A stretch of DNA of 64,000 bases from Pezicula radicicola (lineage: Eukaryota > Ascomycota > Leotiomycetes > Helotiales > Dermateaceae): assembly GCA_003008705.1 (NCBI GenBank), contig PDUO01000043.1, positions 285,489 to 349,488 of the forward strand, in the 5' to 3' direction. Positions 21,778 through 33,594 of the stretch are shown here, piece by piece. Both the position numbers and the translations under genes were made by a program. The notes under the pieces were generated by a model. It did no database searches. It had not been told where the DNA came from and saw only the letters and a list, made by a program, of their open reading frames with translations. The stretch's first letter is position 1. Each line of letters opens with the position of its first letter.

Positions 21778-24700
21778 TTACGATTGACTAGCAAGGTAGT
21801 TCGCAGCCTTCGAGACGTTAGCAAGGCACGGGCAGGAAAATCGAGGAGCTTACTCTTTCCAAATTATAATCGTACTTCTCTAAAGCCGCCAGAGCTTCCG
21901 TTCTTGCATAACCCATTCCCGTAAGGTTCTTCAAAATAGGATCATCGTGTTCACCAGCTTCCGTCAGCGCTCTGCCAAGTTGTGGTCTCTCTGCACTCGT
22001 CGCATCCAAACCAGTGCCGTTGCTTGCCTGAGGAGCCTCTGGAGCAGCCTCCGCGGCGTCTGTGGCTGGCTGATCAAGGCCGGCAAAGATGGCATCCCAG
22101 TCATTGTTATCGTTGATAGCCGATGAAGTCGTTGGTTGTTGCTGCATGGGGTGAGGTGATTGAGTAAAATCTCCAAAGCCACTATTGCCGCTTCCGAAGT
22201 CATCGCTTTGCGATGTACTTTTTGGTGGCACAGCAGGACTATCAAAGACAGCATTGAAATCATCCATTCCAGACCGATCATGAACTGAGAGATTTGCAAA
22301 GTCATCATCAAGGTCACCTTCTTTAGCATCTTCAAGGTCGTCAAATTCATCATCAAAGTCATTATCGAATGGTACCTTCGCAGGAGGCACGGGCTGTGCA
22401 GAAGTTTGAGGAGCTACAAACTGTGTTTGATTTGCTTCAGGTGGTGAGGTTATAGCATGGTCTGCCGGTGGTGGCGAGGTAGGGTCTTCACGTTTGGGAA
22501 TGAGACCAGAATACTGATTTAGGTCTGCGTGAGTCTCATCACCAAGTGAGACGGTTTTATCGTAAGAAGGCGGTGATACCTGAGCTCCAGGTGTGGGAGG
22601 ATCAGTTCCTAAGCTAGTTGCAGATGCCCCTGTTGCGGTACCTGGCCGGGCAGATAGCAAGTCGCTGGTACCATTGCTTGTGCCTCCAGTTGTCTGTTGT
22701 GGTAAGCTTGGTACAGTCGGGGAGCTGATTTTTCGAGTATGAGCAGGGGAAGCAGATGTGAAGTCGTCGTCAAAGCCGCCACCTTCGCTGGCGCTGTCAC
22801 TATCATCGTCGTGCTCTAATTCTGCTATGGGAGGGAACTCTTTACTGAAACCAGCAGGTGCGCCAGACGCTGAGCCATCATTTGATGAAGTCCCAGTGGC
22901 AGAGGATTCTTGCTTCTTCGCAGCGCCTCCGAACCCAGCAAAAGCGGCATCAAAGTCGTCTTTGGCAGTTGCGGAACGTACCGGTTCCTTGGTCATTGCA
23001 AAGGGGTCGGCAGCTGCTTGTTCGCTAAAGTTGCTTCCGCCTGTAGGTGTTGCCATGAGGTGCGAGTTAGTGTCTCCAGGGAACGCCCCGGGGATGGAAT
23101 CTTGACTAGTAGGAGCAGTTCGAGACTCGCTGGCAGCTGGAGAAGCGGTAGAGTTGCGATCTATATCGGGAGATGCTCCACTCGGTTCTTCTACGTGACC
23201 TGCTATGGACGAACCAGTATGGGTTGGGCCAATGTTGTTGGTTGGAGTTTCAGCACCGGTGGAACCTTCTCCGAATCTGCTATTGGGCGCTGAGACCTGC
23301 CTCGAGGAACTGATTGACTCATCGTGACCTGCGGGGAAAGGCAGAAAGCTAGAACTCATCTGTCTTGACTCTGGGGGAGGAGGTGGTACACTCGCTCCTG
23401 AGATATCTCTTGTTGAGTTCGGAGCGGGAGATGATATTCCTTCTGGTCTAAAAGAGGTAGATGGTGCATTTTCATGGTTAGCTGTGGCAGCGCCAAATGA
23501 TGGGCCGAAGACGTCCTCAAATGATCGCTCCGATTGTTTGTGTGGGACAGGAGGGGAAGCATATGGCGAGTTGGATATCTCGGATGTGCTACCTTGTCGT
23601 CGGAAGAACGGATTGTTCGCACTAGCAGTTGAAAGAGCAGGGCTTGCAACCATGGGCTGACTTTGGGCTGCTCGCGAAGCGTTTGCCAGAGTCTGAGTGT
23701 CTTCTTCAATGCTCTTCGTTAGCTCAGCAGCTTCTGCCTTCAGCTTGTCTCGTTCCTGCTCATTGGTCGCTAGCTGCTTCTTATTAATGGCGACCAGACC
23801 TTTCTGTTGGCGAGCATCTGACCTCAGTTTTTCTAGGGATGGCCTCATCTGAGCAATTTCGGCGTTGACAACCCTCATACGCTCCTTCAGGTTGGCATTC
23901 TCCTGCTGGTCAGCCTGCAATGCAGTGACGGTCTCTTGGTGTTTATTTTGAAGATCCTGATATGTAGCCTCGATCATGGCAATTTCTGTCTGTAACTTTT
24001 TGGTCTCGTTTCGAGACGCCGCAAGTCGCTCTTGCAAGCTCTTGACATCCTTTGCTTCTTGCTCATAATGTGATCGGAGCTGGGCAAGGCGAATTTCAAA
24101 CTCCCGCTTCTGAGAACTGGCCTGAGTCAAATCATTTTGTGTTGTAGTTCGTTGTCCTTGCACTTCCTGCATCTGGTTTGTGAGATTTCCTACTTGGTTC
24201 GACAGATTTGCGAGCTCAGAGGTCTCACTTGTGAGTTTCTTGCTGATTTCTGGGTCGTTGTCACCTAGCAGATCTTCAGAAGCAGAAGAAGCTTGTGGTT
24301 GTATACCCCTCTGAGGAAACTGGCCGGTAGAGTTGTTAGACCCACCAGTAGCATTGTATGTCAAACTTTGGCCGAACGACGAAGACGGTGCAAATGCCTT
24401 GAAAATGGTTGAGTGTTGAGGTGAATGATGAACTGGCGATGATGGGGTCAGGGGAGATCCACTGCCGAACGGATCTGAGCTTATTTGACGAGGAGCGAAC
24501 GACCCTGATCCTCCAGTAGATTGAGGTACCTGTGTAGCAGGGGCGGAAGGAGACGATAACGCATCCAAACCAAACAAGTCATCCGCAGCTGACTTAGGCA
24601 AAGCAGGTGTGGGGGTGTCGAAAGCTGGTGCTGTTTGGTTTGGAGCTCTAATTTGACCTCGCATGCTTGGTGGAATTAAGTTAGGAGGCAGAGTAGCTGG

Positions 24701-26011
24701 TAATGAGTCCCGTCCATCTCGCCTTCCACGCTGCTGTCGAATGAGGTACATAGCAACCGCAAACTCGTCTCTGGTCAATTGGCCCGTAGAGTTGATGTCT
24801 GCGAGGTCCCAAATTTGAGCGAGAGCTTCCTCCGGAAGTTTTGACTCGCTGAAAAAGCCCACGGCCTCCTCACCTGTAATGTAGCCCTTGTTGGACACAT
24901 CTTGCTGGGCGAAGATGTTATCGAACTTTACTTTCTCACTAGGAGTGATAGCCCAGTCGTTGCCCATACCCGAACCTTGAGGAATCTGTTGCTGAGGTGG
25001 CCCATACGCGGATCGACTCAGAGGACTTGCAGCACGCCCACCAGATACCCCGCTAAATTGTCTTGGAATGGCAGATATAGCGTTGCCACCAGAACCCTGC
25101 CGACTAGGCGCTCGTCGAGCAGCGGCTTCATAGAGACCAGCAGGAAGAACATTGGGCAAGGTCCGCATGGCACCCGATTTGAACGACGCAAGCAAATGCA
25201 TTGCAATGACGAACTCTGTAATTACCAGAGCTCCTCGTCCCTCTGTATCCGACAACATCCATATTCTCCCCAAGATCTCATTCGGAAGTCCAGCACGTTC
25301 AAAAATCTGTTTTGCTTGCTCTCCAGGAAGAACCCCATTGACCGCACCCGATTTCTCGAAGAGACCCGCATACTGATTGACCTTATCTGGCGTCAACGGC
25401 GGAACTCGTATAGGTCCGGACCCGCTCGATTGAGGCTGTAGGGCACTCGGAGGAGGTCCAGGAGGTGCCTGGATTGTTGTGTTAGGACCACCAGGACCTC
25501 CATCGAATTTAGGGAGAGGGCCAGGTCGCAGCGCAAGCTCGGCTGTGGGGTTTCGACCAGCCTGGTAATGCCCGATCAATCGTAGCACTATACCGAAGCC
25601 CGCGGGAGTGAGGAGCCCTCGATTTTCAGTGTCTGCAATTTGCCATATCTAGAGAATATGGATTAGTATGTTTCTACACCCGCCAATGTTTGATGTTGAG
25701 TGAGGTGGGGTAAACTCACTTCTCCCAAAACATTTGGATTGAGTCTTGTATTTTCGAAGAACTTGACTGCAACCTCTCCAGTGACAACCCCGATATTCTC
25801 TGTGTCTGCTTGTCTGAATAGCTGGCCAAATACGCGTTTCTCTTCGGGCGTGAGATTGAGACTCGGCGCCTCTGCAGATATGTCAGCGTCCGATACCAAA
25901 ATGCGCTTCTTCATTGATAGATTCCAATTCCTGCATGCGCATAGTTGGATCTGGTAAACTACAGTAGTAATATGACAACGTAAATAAGGACTTACTAGGG
26001 TCGTCCGCCAT
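21778..26011 (-). CDS. EDE1: EH-domain endocytic scaffold, Ede1/Eps15-like
   Basis: Exons 25996-26011, 25720-25871, 21854-25648 and 21778-21807 join in phase to 1330 residues. The 16-nt first exon gives MADDP, and the 30-nt last exon restores the UBA end AANYLASQS. Three EH domains follow one another in the N-terminal third; the first reads LTPEEKRVFGQLFRQADTE, and the others are near DKVNQYAGLFEKSG and SEKVKFDNIFAQQD. Next come a proline-rich spacer, a long coiled coil (about TSETSELANLSNQVGNLTN to EEDTQTLAN), an acidic disordered region with many DDF/FDDDF runs, and a C-terminal UBA (LKNLTGMGYARTEALAALEK). The family is an early-arriving scaffold of clathrin-mediated endocytosis that binds NPF-bearing adaptors and ubiquitin at the plasma membrane. 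Length and order match filamentous fungal Ede1. Confidence 0.93.
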
Positions 26012-26226
26012 TGCGCTGCAGGAGCCTCTTGAAGCTCTTGTGCCCCAAATCTAGTGCGGGGGTTCTTCTTCTTTAGCTGCTAAAGCTGAGGGAATGTCTA
26101 TTCAAGAGGCGTGAAGCTTCAAAGCTATCAGTTGAGGTGTATTGTTTCCAATGGCAGATGATGACAATGCAACCTTGGCCGGGAAGCGAGGGCGGCTGCC
26201 TAGCACACAGTCTCTGATTCGTCAGG

Positions 26227-26673
26227 CTAGTTGATGACGAATTGACACCGAACTGCCTCCCTCTTGGCTGGTAAGGACACAGGCACAGGGACTTGGAGAA
26301 TCTGAAGGATTTGGGTTGCCCTAGCTGCAGATAAGTTGTTGATTTGGCCAACTGTGGTTGGACAGTTGGGAATAATAACTCCTGTCTGTGGGTTTCGGAG
26401 TGGGAGAAGGACGGCCCTTGCGTTCCCGGCTAGCCTCTGCGAGTTTTGAACCCGCGTGGTATCGTTCTGGAGAGCGGAGATGTTTCTTTCAATATTATCA
26501 AGCCGTCGATTGATAGTGGTTAATTGCGCGAGAATTTGCTGCCCAAGCTGGACAGGCTCCAAGTTGTTCATACGCGAGAGTTCCGTGCTTAACACTTGAT
26601 TTGCGGTTGCAATATCGTTAAATGCTGTGGTGATGTTGTTGAAGTCAGGGCCAGGAGGATTGTTCTGTGCCAT
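26227..26673 (-). CDS. Small coiled-coil protein, 148 aa, unknown
   Basis: Starts at MAQNNPPGPDFNN and runs 148 residues without an intron. The central part, about residues 20-75 (LSTELSRMNNLEPVQLGQQI, then TINRRLDNIERNISALQND), has heptad-like spacing of Leu/Ile and fits a short coiled coil. The C-terminal part is hydrophobic and polar without known motifs. The same frame is open 66 codons further upstream to an ATG at 26871. That extension is Cys/His-rich (nine Cys) and may be a leader or a zinc-binding N-terminus. The 148-residue form is preferred because its Asn/Pro-rich start looks like a normal protein start. Confidence 0.6.
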   Translation of the reverse strand: MAQNNPPGPDFNNITTAFNDIATANQVLSTELSRMNNLEPVQLGQQILAQLTTINRRLDNIERNISALQNDTTRVQNSQRLAGNARAVLLPLRNPQTGVIIPNCPTTVGQINNLSAARATQILQILQVPVPVSLPAKREAVRCQFVIN

Positions 26674-27275
26674 ATTATTCGCTGGATTGGGTGGTATGCA
26701 GAAGGAACATGGGATTTGTGACTCCAGGGTTTGCTTTGGACGCCGAAATTGTGTCGCGTGATCGCACTTGCAGTTCTGTTGCGTACAGCCGCAGGCGTGC
26801 CGTTTTGGGCAGCTGGGATGGATGCACGACGAACAATGGGCCTCAGCTTTGGGATGAACATGCAGCATCATAATTGGGCGAATATTATTTTATTTCACCA
26901 CTTGCCTCTATACCCAATAGTTATTAATACTCATTCAGCAAATCACTAAGTCCACCACAGAGGCAGTTCTTAGAGATGCCTCTCGCCATCGGAATGGACA
27001 CACTAAGCACCCAAGAGCCACCTGGGATATGAAAGGATCATTACAAACAAGTTATTCACTCCACACTGTCTGGATTACAAAAGTCTGGTTATCATTCTGA
27101 TCAAAAAACACCCCTGCATAATAGGAAATGCAGCTCATTAGCCACCAAAGAACATGAATACTCTAAGCTCCAAATACTCCAGAAGAAGCACTCGTAGCTA
27201 AATCAAGTACCAAATATCGCCTTCTAAGTATGTAATCTCGGAGGAGATAAACATGCAACTCAACAGGCACAGAAT
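26674..27275. other. Intergenic / 3' untranslated region
   Basis: Between the small coiled-coil gene and the alpha-tubulin stop. The left part may be the leader or N-terminal extension of the coiled-coil gene; the right part is probably tubulin 3' UTR. Nothing else recognised. Confidence 0.5.
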
Positions 27276-29050
27276 CTAGTACTCAGCCTCGGCGCCCTCA
27301 TCACCCTCGAGAGAATCGGTAGCAACCTCCTCGTAATCACGCTCTAAAGCAGCAAGATCCTCACGGGCCTCGGAAAATTCACCTTCCTCCATACCCTCAC
27401 CAACATACCAGTGCACAAAAGCACGCTTGGAGTACATAAGATCAAACTTGTGGGAAAGGGCAGACCATGCGTCGGCAATGGCAGTTGTGTTAGAAAGCAT
27501 GCATCTAGATCACAATTAGCACTTGACAATTCTTTCAAGAAGTTTATGACTTACACAGCACGGTTAACCTTGGCCAAATCACCGTTAGGAACCATTTGGG
27601 GTGGCTGGTAGCAGATACCAATCTTGAAACCAGTTGGGCACCAATCGACGAATTGAATAGTACGCTTTGTCTTTAGAGTTGCAACAGCTGCGTGAACGTC
27701 ATTTGGAACAACATCACCGCGGTACAACAAGCAAGTAGCCATGTACTTTCCGTTGCGGGGGTCGCACTTAACCATCTGGTTGTTGGGCTCGAAGCAAGAC
27801 ATGGAAATCTCCTGCACAGAGTTGGCCTCGTGGGAAGCCTTAGCAGCGGAAACAACTGGGGCGTATGCGACGAGAGGGAAATGAATACGTGGATATGGGA
27901 CCAGGTTGGTTTGGAATTCGTTAAGATCAACATTGAGGGAACCGTCGAATCGGAGAGAGGCGGTGATGGAAGAAACAACTGTATAAAATTAGCGCGAATC
28001 CTAGACCGACGCATCTATTCGCCGTACCTTGAGCAATGAGACGGTTCAAGTTCTCAAAGTTGGGCCGCTCAACACCAAGGTTCTTTCTGCAGATATCGTA
28101 GATAGCCTCGTTATCGACCATAAAGGAACAATCAGAGTGCTCGAGAGTGGTGTGAGTAGTGAGGATAGAATTGTATGGCTCGACGACGGAGGTAGCCGTT
28201 TGTGGTGCTGGGTAGACACAGAATTCCAACTTGACCTTCTTGCCATAGTCCACCGACAGACGCTCCATGAGGAGAGCACCGAAACCAGAACCAGTTCCAC
28301 CACCGAAAGAGTGGAAGACGAGGAAACCCTGGAGACCAGAGCAGTTGTCGGCAACGCGGCGAACTTTGTCCAAAACCTGGTCAATCAATTCCTTGCCGAC
28401 AGTGTAATGACCGCGAGCATAATTGTTTGATGCATCCTCCTTTCCAGTGATCATGAGCTCTGGGTGGAACAAGCCGCGGTAGGTACCGGTGCGAACTTCA
28501 TCAACAACGTTTGGCTCGAGATCAGCGTAGATGGTTCGGGGAACATATTTGCCCTGGCCTGTGGTTCCGATCCTCATTAGTTGGGTCCTTTTCGAAGATA
28601 AACCTCCAGCGCGCAGACTTACCAGTCTCAGAGAAGAAGGTGCTGAATCCCTGGTCAGGGTCTGCGGCTTTGCGCTCTTCGGTCAAGTATCCATCAGGCT
28701 AAAGAAAATAACGCGTCAATAGGGCTTCTCTTGATGGGGAGACTTCCAAGTCTTGTTTATCGGATGAATGTGCATACCTGAATACCGTGCTCAAGGCAGT
28801 AGAGCTATATTTGAAAACAGTCAATGTTAGTCAATCCACATGTACCTTTTTCTTTTCTTTGGAGGACAGTTCCGGGGGATCCGGCTATAGCTCACCTCCC
28901 AGCAAGAGTTTGCGATTTGGCAACCGGCTTGGCCGACTAGAAGATGCAGATATATTAGTATAGAAAATGTAACGACGCTGAGAACGCGATGAAGCGGTGT
29001 AGACCGCGTCGTGGAAGAGTCTTACCGTTGATGCTGATGACTTCTCTCAT
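27276..29050 (-). CDS. Alpha-tubulin
   Basis: Seven exons (29026-29050, 28896-28936, 28778-28804, 28623-28698, 28028-28558, 27555-27978, 27276-27504) join in phase to exactly 450 residues. It opens [19 protein letters not shown] and includes the tubulin GTP-binding signature GGGTGSGFG and the alpha-specific catalytic-loop neighbourhood [15 protein letters not shown]. It ends [10 protein letters not shown] with the C-terminal tyrosine of alpha-tubulin. It forms heterodimers with beta-tubulin in microtubules. Introns are crowded in the 5' half (the third exon is only 27 nt), typical of highly expressed fungal tubulin genes. All splice sites are GT-AG. Confidence 0.97.
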
Positions 29051-29426
29051 ATTGACGTTGTTTATGGAAGAAGTTGGTCAAGGTAGGGTGTGGATATCAG
29101 AGCAAATGATGGTATTGACACAACTGGGAAAAGTAGGCAGGTAGAGGAAGTAGAGAGGTCAACAAAGGTCGTGAGACTTTGATGTGGTGGGGGAAGGCAC
29201 AGGGGGTTGATATCTTTTTAGCGCAGTGGGAACTCTGCTGCCTTCTGCATAAACAAACCAAAAGGGGAAGGGACGACCGCTTACACTAGCGTGAATCTGT
29301 GAACGCGCCCAAGGCTCAAGCAGGGCCAAGCTAGGCACCCCCGGCGAGGTCACGGCACTTTCTAAGCTCTAACTCAGGAACCGCAACAACTCCAGAAAAA
29401 TCTACCATAAATCCACCAAACCCAAA
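29051..29426. promoter_or_regulatory. Divergent promoter, alpha-tubulin / ER membrane protein
   Basis: 375 bases between divergent start codons; no gene. No specific element recognised. Confidence 0.4.
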
Positions 29427-30181
29427 ATGCTACAACTAATCTTCTTGTCTCTACTTCAGATATGCTGTGTCCTGGCCAACACTGAGAAGACCATATTCCT
29501 TGGTCCGAGCCCTGTCCAAATCCCTGTACAACATCCGACCTTAGAGGACCTACAGCTCGAAGCTCTCTCACCGCTGCAGCCGTCCTTGAGAACCCACATA
29601 CAGGCCAAGTTCCCTACCACAGCCTCTGAACATGGCCAATCGTCTTGGTATATTCTGTCAGGTCTAAAGGAAGGCCAGCGATACGAAGTACGCATCTGCT
29701 GGGCAGCTACTGTGTGTCCCCTCTTCGTTAAACTTGTGAGTTGAGCCCTAGCTAATGTCTATAGCAACCTACGTCCTTCAGTCTTGACACCTACGAGCTT
29801 CAAAGGGTATTCGAAACACCAGAACTGATCACATCGTTGGCGCAATACTCCCAATCCCGTCAGTCAGAAAGCGAGCCAGACCCGAAACGAATTGTCTACA
29901 AGCAAATCTTAGACGAGCCATCGTCTGTTCTTTTACTCCAAATCTATGCTGCTGCAGACTACTATACTATGAACCAGACACTCATGGAAAATGTCCCACC
30001 CGTACATGTTGATATTATATTGGACCCATTCCTACTGAACGTCCTTCCACAGTCGCTGGTGCCTACAGTTGCCTACATTACCGTACTTGCTATTGTGGGC
30101 TGGTTCCTGTCTAAATATATTGCAACGTGGGTGAGGGATACTGCTACAGAAGATGGTTTGGAAGCGAAGAAGAAAGCATGA
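29427..30181 (+). CDS. Type I ER membrane protein, di-lysine tail, unknown
   Basis: Exons 29427-29711 and 29765-30181 join in phase 0 (acceptor TATAG preceded by GCTAAT) to 233 residues. A cleavable-looking signal peptide (MLQLIFLSLLQICCVLA) is followed by a luminal beta-rich domain whose SGLKEGQRYEVRICWAAT resembles a fibronectin-III-like strand pattern. One transmembrane helix (about residues 197-214, VPTVAYITVLAIVGWFL) and a short basic tail ending KKKA follow. Lysines at -3 and -4 match the KKXX ER-retrieval signal, so ER membrane residence is likely. The family is conserved-looking but I cannot name it. Confidence 0.78.
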
Positions 30182-30366
30182 AGTGCTTGCTTTGACATTG
30201 AGTTCAATTTGTTTTTGACACGCGAAAAGTGCAAATTATGACTATGAAGCACACACCGATGCATCTGCTGGTATCCGTCTAAAGTTGGAGAAAGAAAGAA
30301 GCCCATCCGATTCCCAGATCCCACTGCCCAAACAGACCAATTTACCTTGCTAAACTACACTCTGCC

Positions 30367-31639
30367 TCACCAACGCTGCTGGCCATTGTAGTTGGGATGG
30401 CTGTTCATGGGTGGAGGAGGAGGATGTTGGCCACCATTGCCGTACAGCCCGCCAGAATGCTCAGCATTATGCATTCCCTGGAAGTGGTTGTGTTGTGGCT
30501 GTTGGCCGCCATAGTTTGGAGGAGGTGGGTAGTCCTGGTGCTGTGGTGGTGGGTGTCCAGCGCCGTAGGAAGCTTGGTGTTGGATACCTCCATACGGTGG
30601 CTGCTGTGGAGTTGAACCATATGCTGGCTGTTGAGTATGTTGAGCATTTGCATGCGCATCGTACGAAGGTTGTGGAGTGCCGTATGCTGGCTGTTGAGCG
30701 TTTGAAGGCGCGCCATATGAGAGTTGCCCAGCGTTGTAAGATTGGGTCTGAGGTTGAGACTGAGAGTAAGACTGTCCTTGTTGTTGATGTTGGGCTGGAG
30801 ATGCGTTGTACGACGAGGCACCACTTGGTTGGTAGGAACTTGGAGGTGCTGTCCCAGAATAACCTCCCTGATGGTTGTTGTTTGTTGAATAACCGTAATT
30901 GTTGCCCTAGATGACGTTAGCTGGGTATCTCAAAAGCCAAGGTACCGAACATACAGAAGATGATCCTGAATGGGCACCGAACATCCCACCCAGGCTGCCC
31001 ATCAATCCACTACTGCCACTCTGGCCTTGTTGCGTTTGTGCTCCGGAGTAGCTTGTCTGTTGATTCTGCTTCTTTCCACCACTAAGTAGACTTCCTGCCA
31101 GAGCGCCAACTATTCCAGAGGTTCCTGAGTTCGTACTGCCTTGATGGCTACTATTGCTGTTGCTGCTACCACCACCAAGAAATTGACTAGCAAGTCCCAT
31201 AACTCCGCTGCTCTGATTCGACTGCTTCTTGTTACCGAGCAACTGATTCATAGCGAAAGACTGTAACACACAAGATCAGTATTCCGTATGAAAAAGTGTT
31301 CCCAATAAATAGATCACTTACACCAAGGCCTCGATCACTCTCGCCTCCCTGCGCATCCTGTGGCAGTCCATGGGGATGATCAACACCTTGCGGGGTCGCC
31401 TGTGGAGTTGGCCCTGTGGGAGCGGGCTGCGTCGGGGTATCCCAAGTTGATTGTCCTGTAGACAATTGTACAAAGTAGTATTTGCGACTGTGGCCATCCC
31501 ATTGGGCGATCCAGCCCTCTGGGAGCTGTGGTGGTCCGTACGATGGACCTTCTTGGCCAGGTCTGTGTAAGATGTCAGCTCAATTAGATGCTTATGATTG
31601 AGAGGAAGCTGTATCTGCATACGTTGCGGGGCCTGTCAT
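30367..31639 (-). CDS. WW-domain, glycine-zipper, Gln/Tyr-rich protein
   Basis: Exons 31623-31639, 31322-31562, 30955-31260 and 30367-30906 join in phase to 367 residues. A single WW domain lies near the N-terminus (LPEGWIAQWDGHSRKYYFV ... STWDTP), with both tryptophans and the central Tyr pair. WW domains bind proline-rich PPxY-type ligands. The middle has glycine-zipper-like repeats (GIVGALAGSLLSGG, GLMGSLGGMFGAHSG). The C-terminal 180 residues are prion-like, rich in Gln, Tyr, Asn, Pro and Gly. A second gene of the same build lies at 49545-50774. Function unknown; possibly a condensate- or membrane-associated adaptor. Confidence 0.85.
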
Positions 31640-32056
31640 TTTGGCGGGTTTGCGGTCTCCGAAGCTTTCGAGAAACTTGGGGATTTGGTTGAGTATGGAA
31701 GAGTGTTTGTGAAGTTATTATGTGAGCGAGAAAAGTCAAAGATTGTTTGGAGTTGTTTGAATCATAACACAGCCGCCCCTCTTGTTCGCAAACTCGCAAC
31801 GCCCCTCACAAAGGGTTGCCCAATGTCTCAGCGGTGGCCATGTGGCTGTGCACCTCAGCTGTGCGAAGCGGTAAATCCATCCTTTCTATTTTCATTAATT
31901 AGGACAGGCTATTGTCTCATTCGTTTCCATTTACATACAGTATCCTTTCTAGTTGTTTATGGAAGCTACAATTCTCTTTGTTAGCATAGTAATTCATCTC
32001 GCCACTTGATTAAAATTGCCAGTACTTTTCATTCAGAAAGGATAACAACTATCACA
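31640..32056. promoter_or_regulatory. Divergent promoter, WW protein / glutathione transferase
   Basis: 417 bases between divergent start codons, no gene and no recognised element. Confidence 0.4.
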
Positions 32057-33130
32057 ATGCCAGAACATCCAGATTCCAAGCTCTTCCCTCACGCCACTGG
32101 CGCAGCCGAGAAGATGGTGAAAGAGCATGAAAAAGAAGCACAACTGAAGTTATATAGTGGCTGGGTTAGTACTTTCTTGCCATGGAATCGGGTCAAGTTT
32201 TTGTTTTAGACCGTTCGTTCATTCAGCTGCATACCTAAGGTAGTCAACGGAAGGCCAGTGCCATTCGCACATCTTCAGAATCGCAGAGTTATATACAGCA
32301 GCTCTTTCAAGTTGAAAGACTTATAGGTTACTCAGATGGATTGAGTTATTGAATTGTCCTCGTTTCAAGTCTACAGCAATCGCCAATATCAACATATACC
32401 TTGAGACTCATTCACGTCACAGTTCTGTCCCTTTGTCCAACGCGTCCTCTTGGTCCTTCTCGAAAAGCAGATCCCCTTTCAGTACATCGAAGTAAACCCC
32501 TACCACAAACCCGATTCTCTACTCAAACTCAACCCCCGAGGCCTGGTTCCAACTCTCGAATATGATAATAAGCCACTCTACGAAAGTACCGTAGTCTGCG
32601 AGTTCCTCGAAGATGCATACCCAGACGCCACTCCCAAATTACTCCCAAGTGATCCCTACTCCAAAGCAAGAAGCCGAATCTGGACAGATTTCGTAACATC
32701 ACGTATCATCCCCTCATTCCATAGATTCCTTCAATATCAATCCAAAACAGAACACGATCCAGGCCTTACTACAGTCCGCGAAGAATTCCACTCTAAACTC
32801 AAAGAATTCACACAGGAAATGGATGACGAAGGACCCTTCTTCCTCGGTAAAGATATCGCCATGGTTGATCTTATTATTGCTCCATGGGCAGTTCGTCTCT
32901 GGGTATTTGATCATTTCAAGGGGGGTTTTGGTATTACGGAGGAGATGAAGAAGGAAGATAAGGTCTGGGCTAGGTGGGGAAGGTGGCTGGATGCTGTTGA
33001 GAAGAGACCTTCTATTTTAGCAACTACCTCGGAGAGGGAGCATTATTTACCTATCTACCAGCGGTATGCTGATGACACTGCGCAGAGTGAGTTGGCGAAG
33101 GCTACAAGGGAGGGAAAGGGTGTTCCGTGA
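32057..33130 (+). CDS. Omega-like glutathione S-transferase
   Basis: Exons 32057-32164 and 32423-33130 join in phase 0 to 271 residues. The 258-nt intron has donor GTTAGT and acceptor CACAG. Splicing creates LYSGWFCPFVQRVLLVL, in which the Cys of the CPF motif is the omega-class catalytic residue. The glutathione-binding thioredoxin-fold follows (LNPRGLVPTLEYDN with the cis-Pro; YESTVVCEFLEDAYPD with the Glu-Ser-type site). An all-helical C-terminal domain comes next (FFLGKDIAMVDLIIAPW, the N-capping box region). The family catalyses glutathione-dependent thiol transfer and dehydroascorbate reduction in the cytosol. The intron falls exactly before the active-site motif. Confidence 0.9.
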
Positions 33131-33594
33131 GGATATCTGTGTCTACTAGACAGCGGATAGACTCTTGAAGGAATGATGGATAGTGCAAGTAATCAATGCA
33201 AATATCTACGATGTGTCAAACAGATCATATCTCCTACTTACATGCTTCTTTCTGTTCTTCTGGACCAAGTGTAAGAATGCTAACGAGTGGTATTTCTAAA
33301 TATGTTGGGTTCTATACTGCAAGAGCAAGCACCTAACTAGAAAGAATAAGCAACATTCTCAAAACATTGTCTTCAAAGAGCTAATGTACATAACCCTAAG
33401 ACCTATTAATCAGGTACTATACTTCCAAATGAACCACGCCTTAATCTACTTGAGTGGAAGTATACTTAAGCCTCCCGATCTCATCGTCAAATGTCAATTT
33501 CTCCATGCAACACTTCTGTCCTCCAAACACCCAGCATTGATCTCTCCTCACCTGTTAAGTTAACCGAAGACACTTTGAACACCGAGAAAGGCTA
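33131..33594. other. Convergent 3' region
   Basis: 464 bases between convergent genes; no feature recognised beyond likely 3' untranslated sequence. Confidence 0.45.

Noticed and set aside
25872..25930. Alternative second exon of the EH-domain scaffold starting at MKKRILVSD
   Set aside because: Joining it to the MADDP exon through the CAG at 25931-25933 breaks the frame. The acceptor after TCTGCAG at 25872-25874 keeps phase and gives the expected start of the EH domain.
32006..32056. Longer start of the glutathione transferase
   Set aside because: The upstream in-frame codons do not begin with ATG; the ATG at 32057 has a good context (CACAATGCC).
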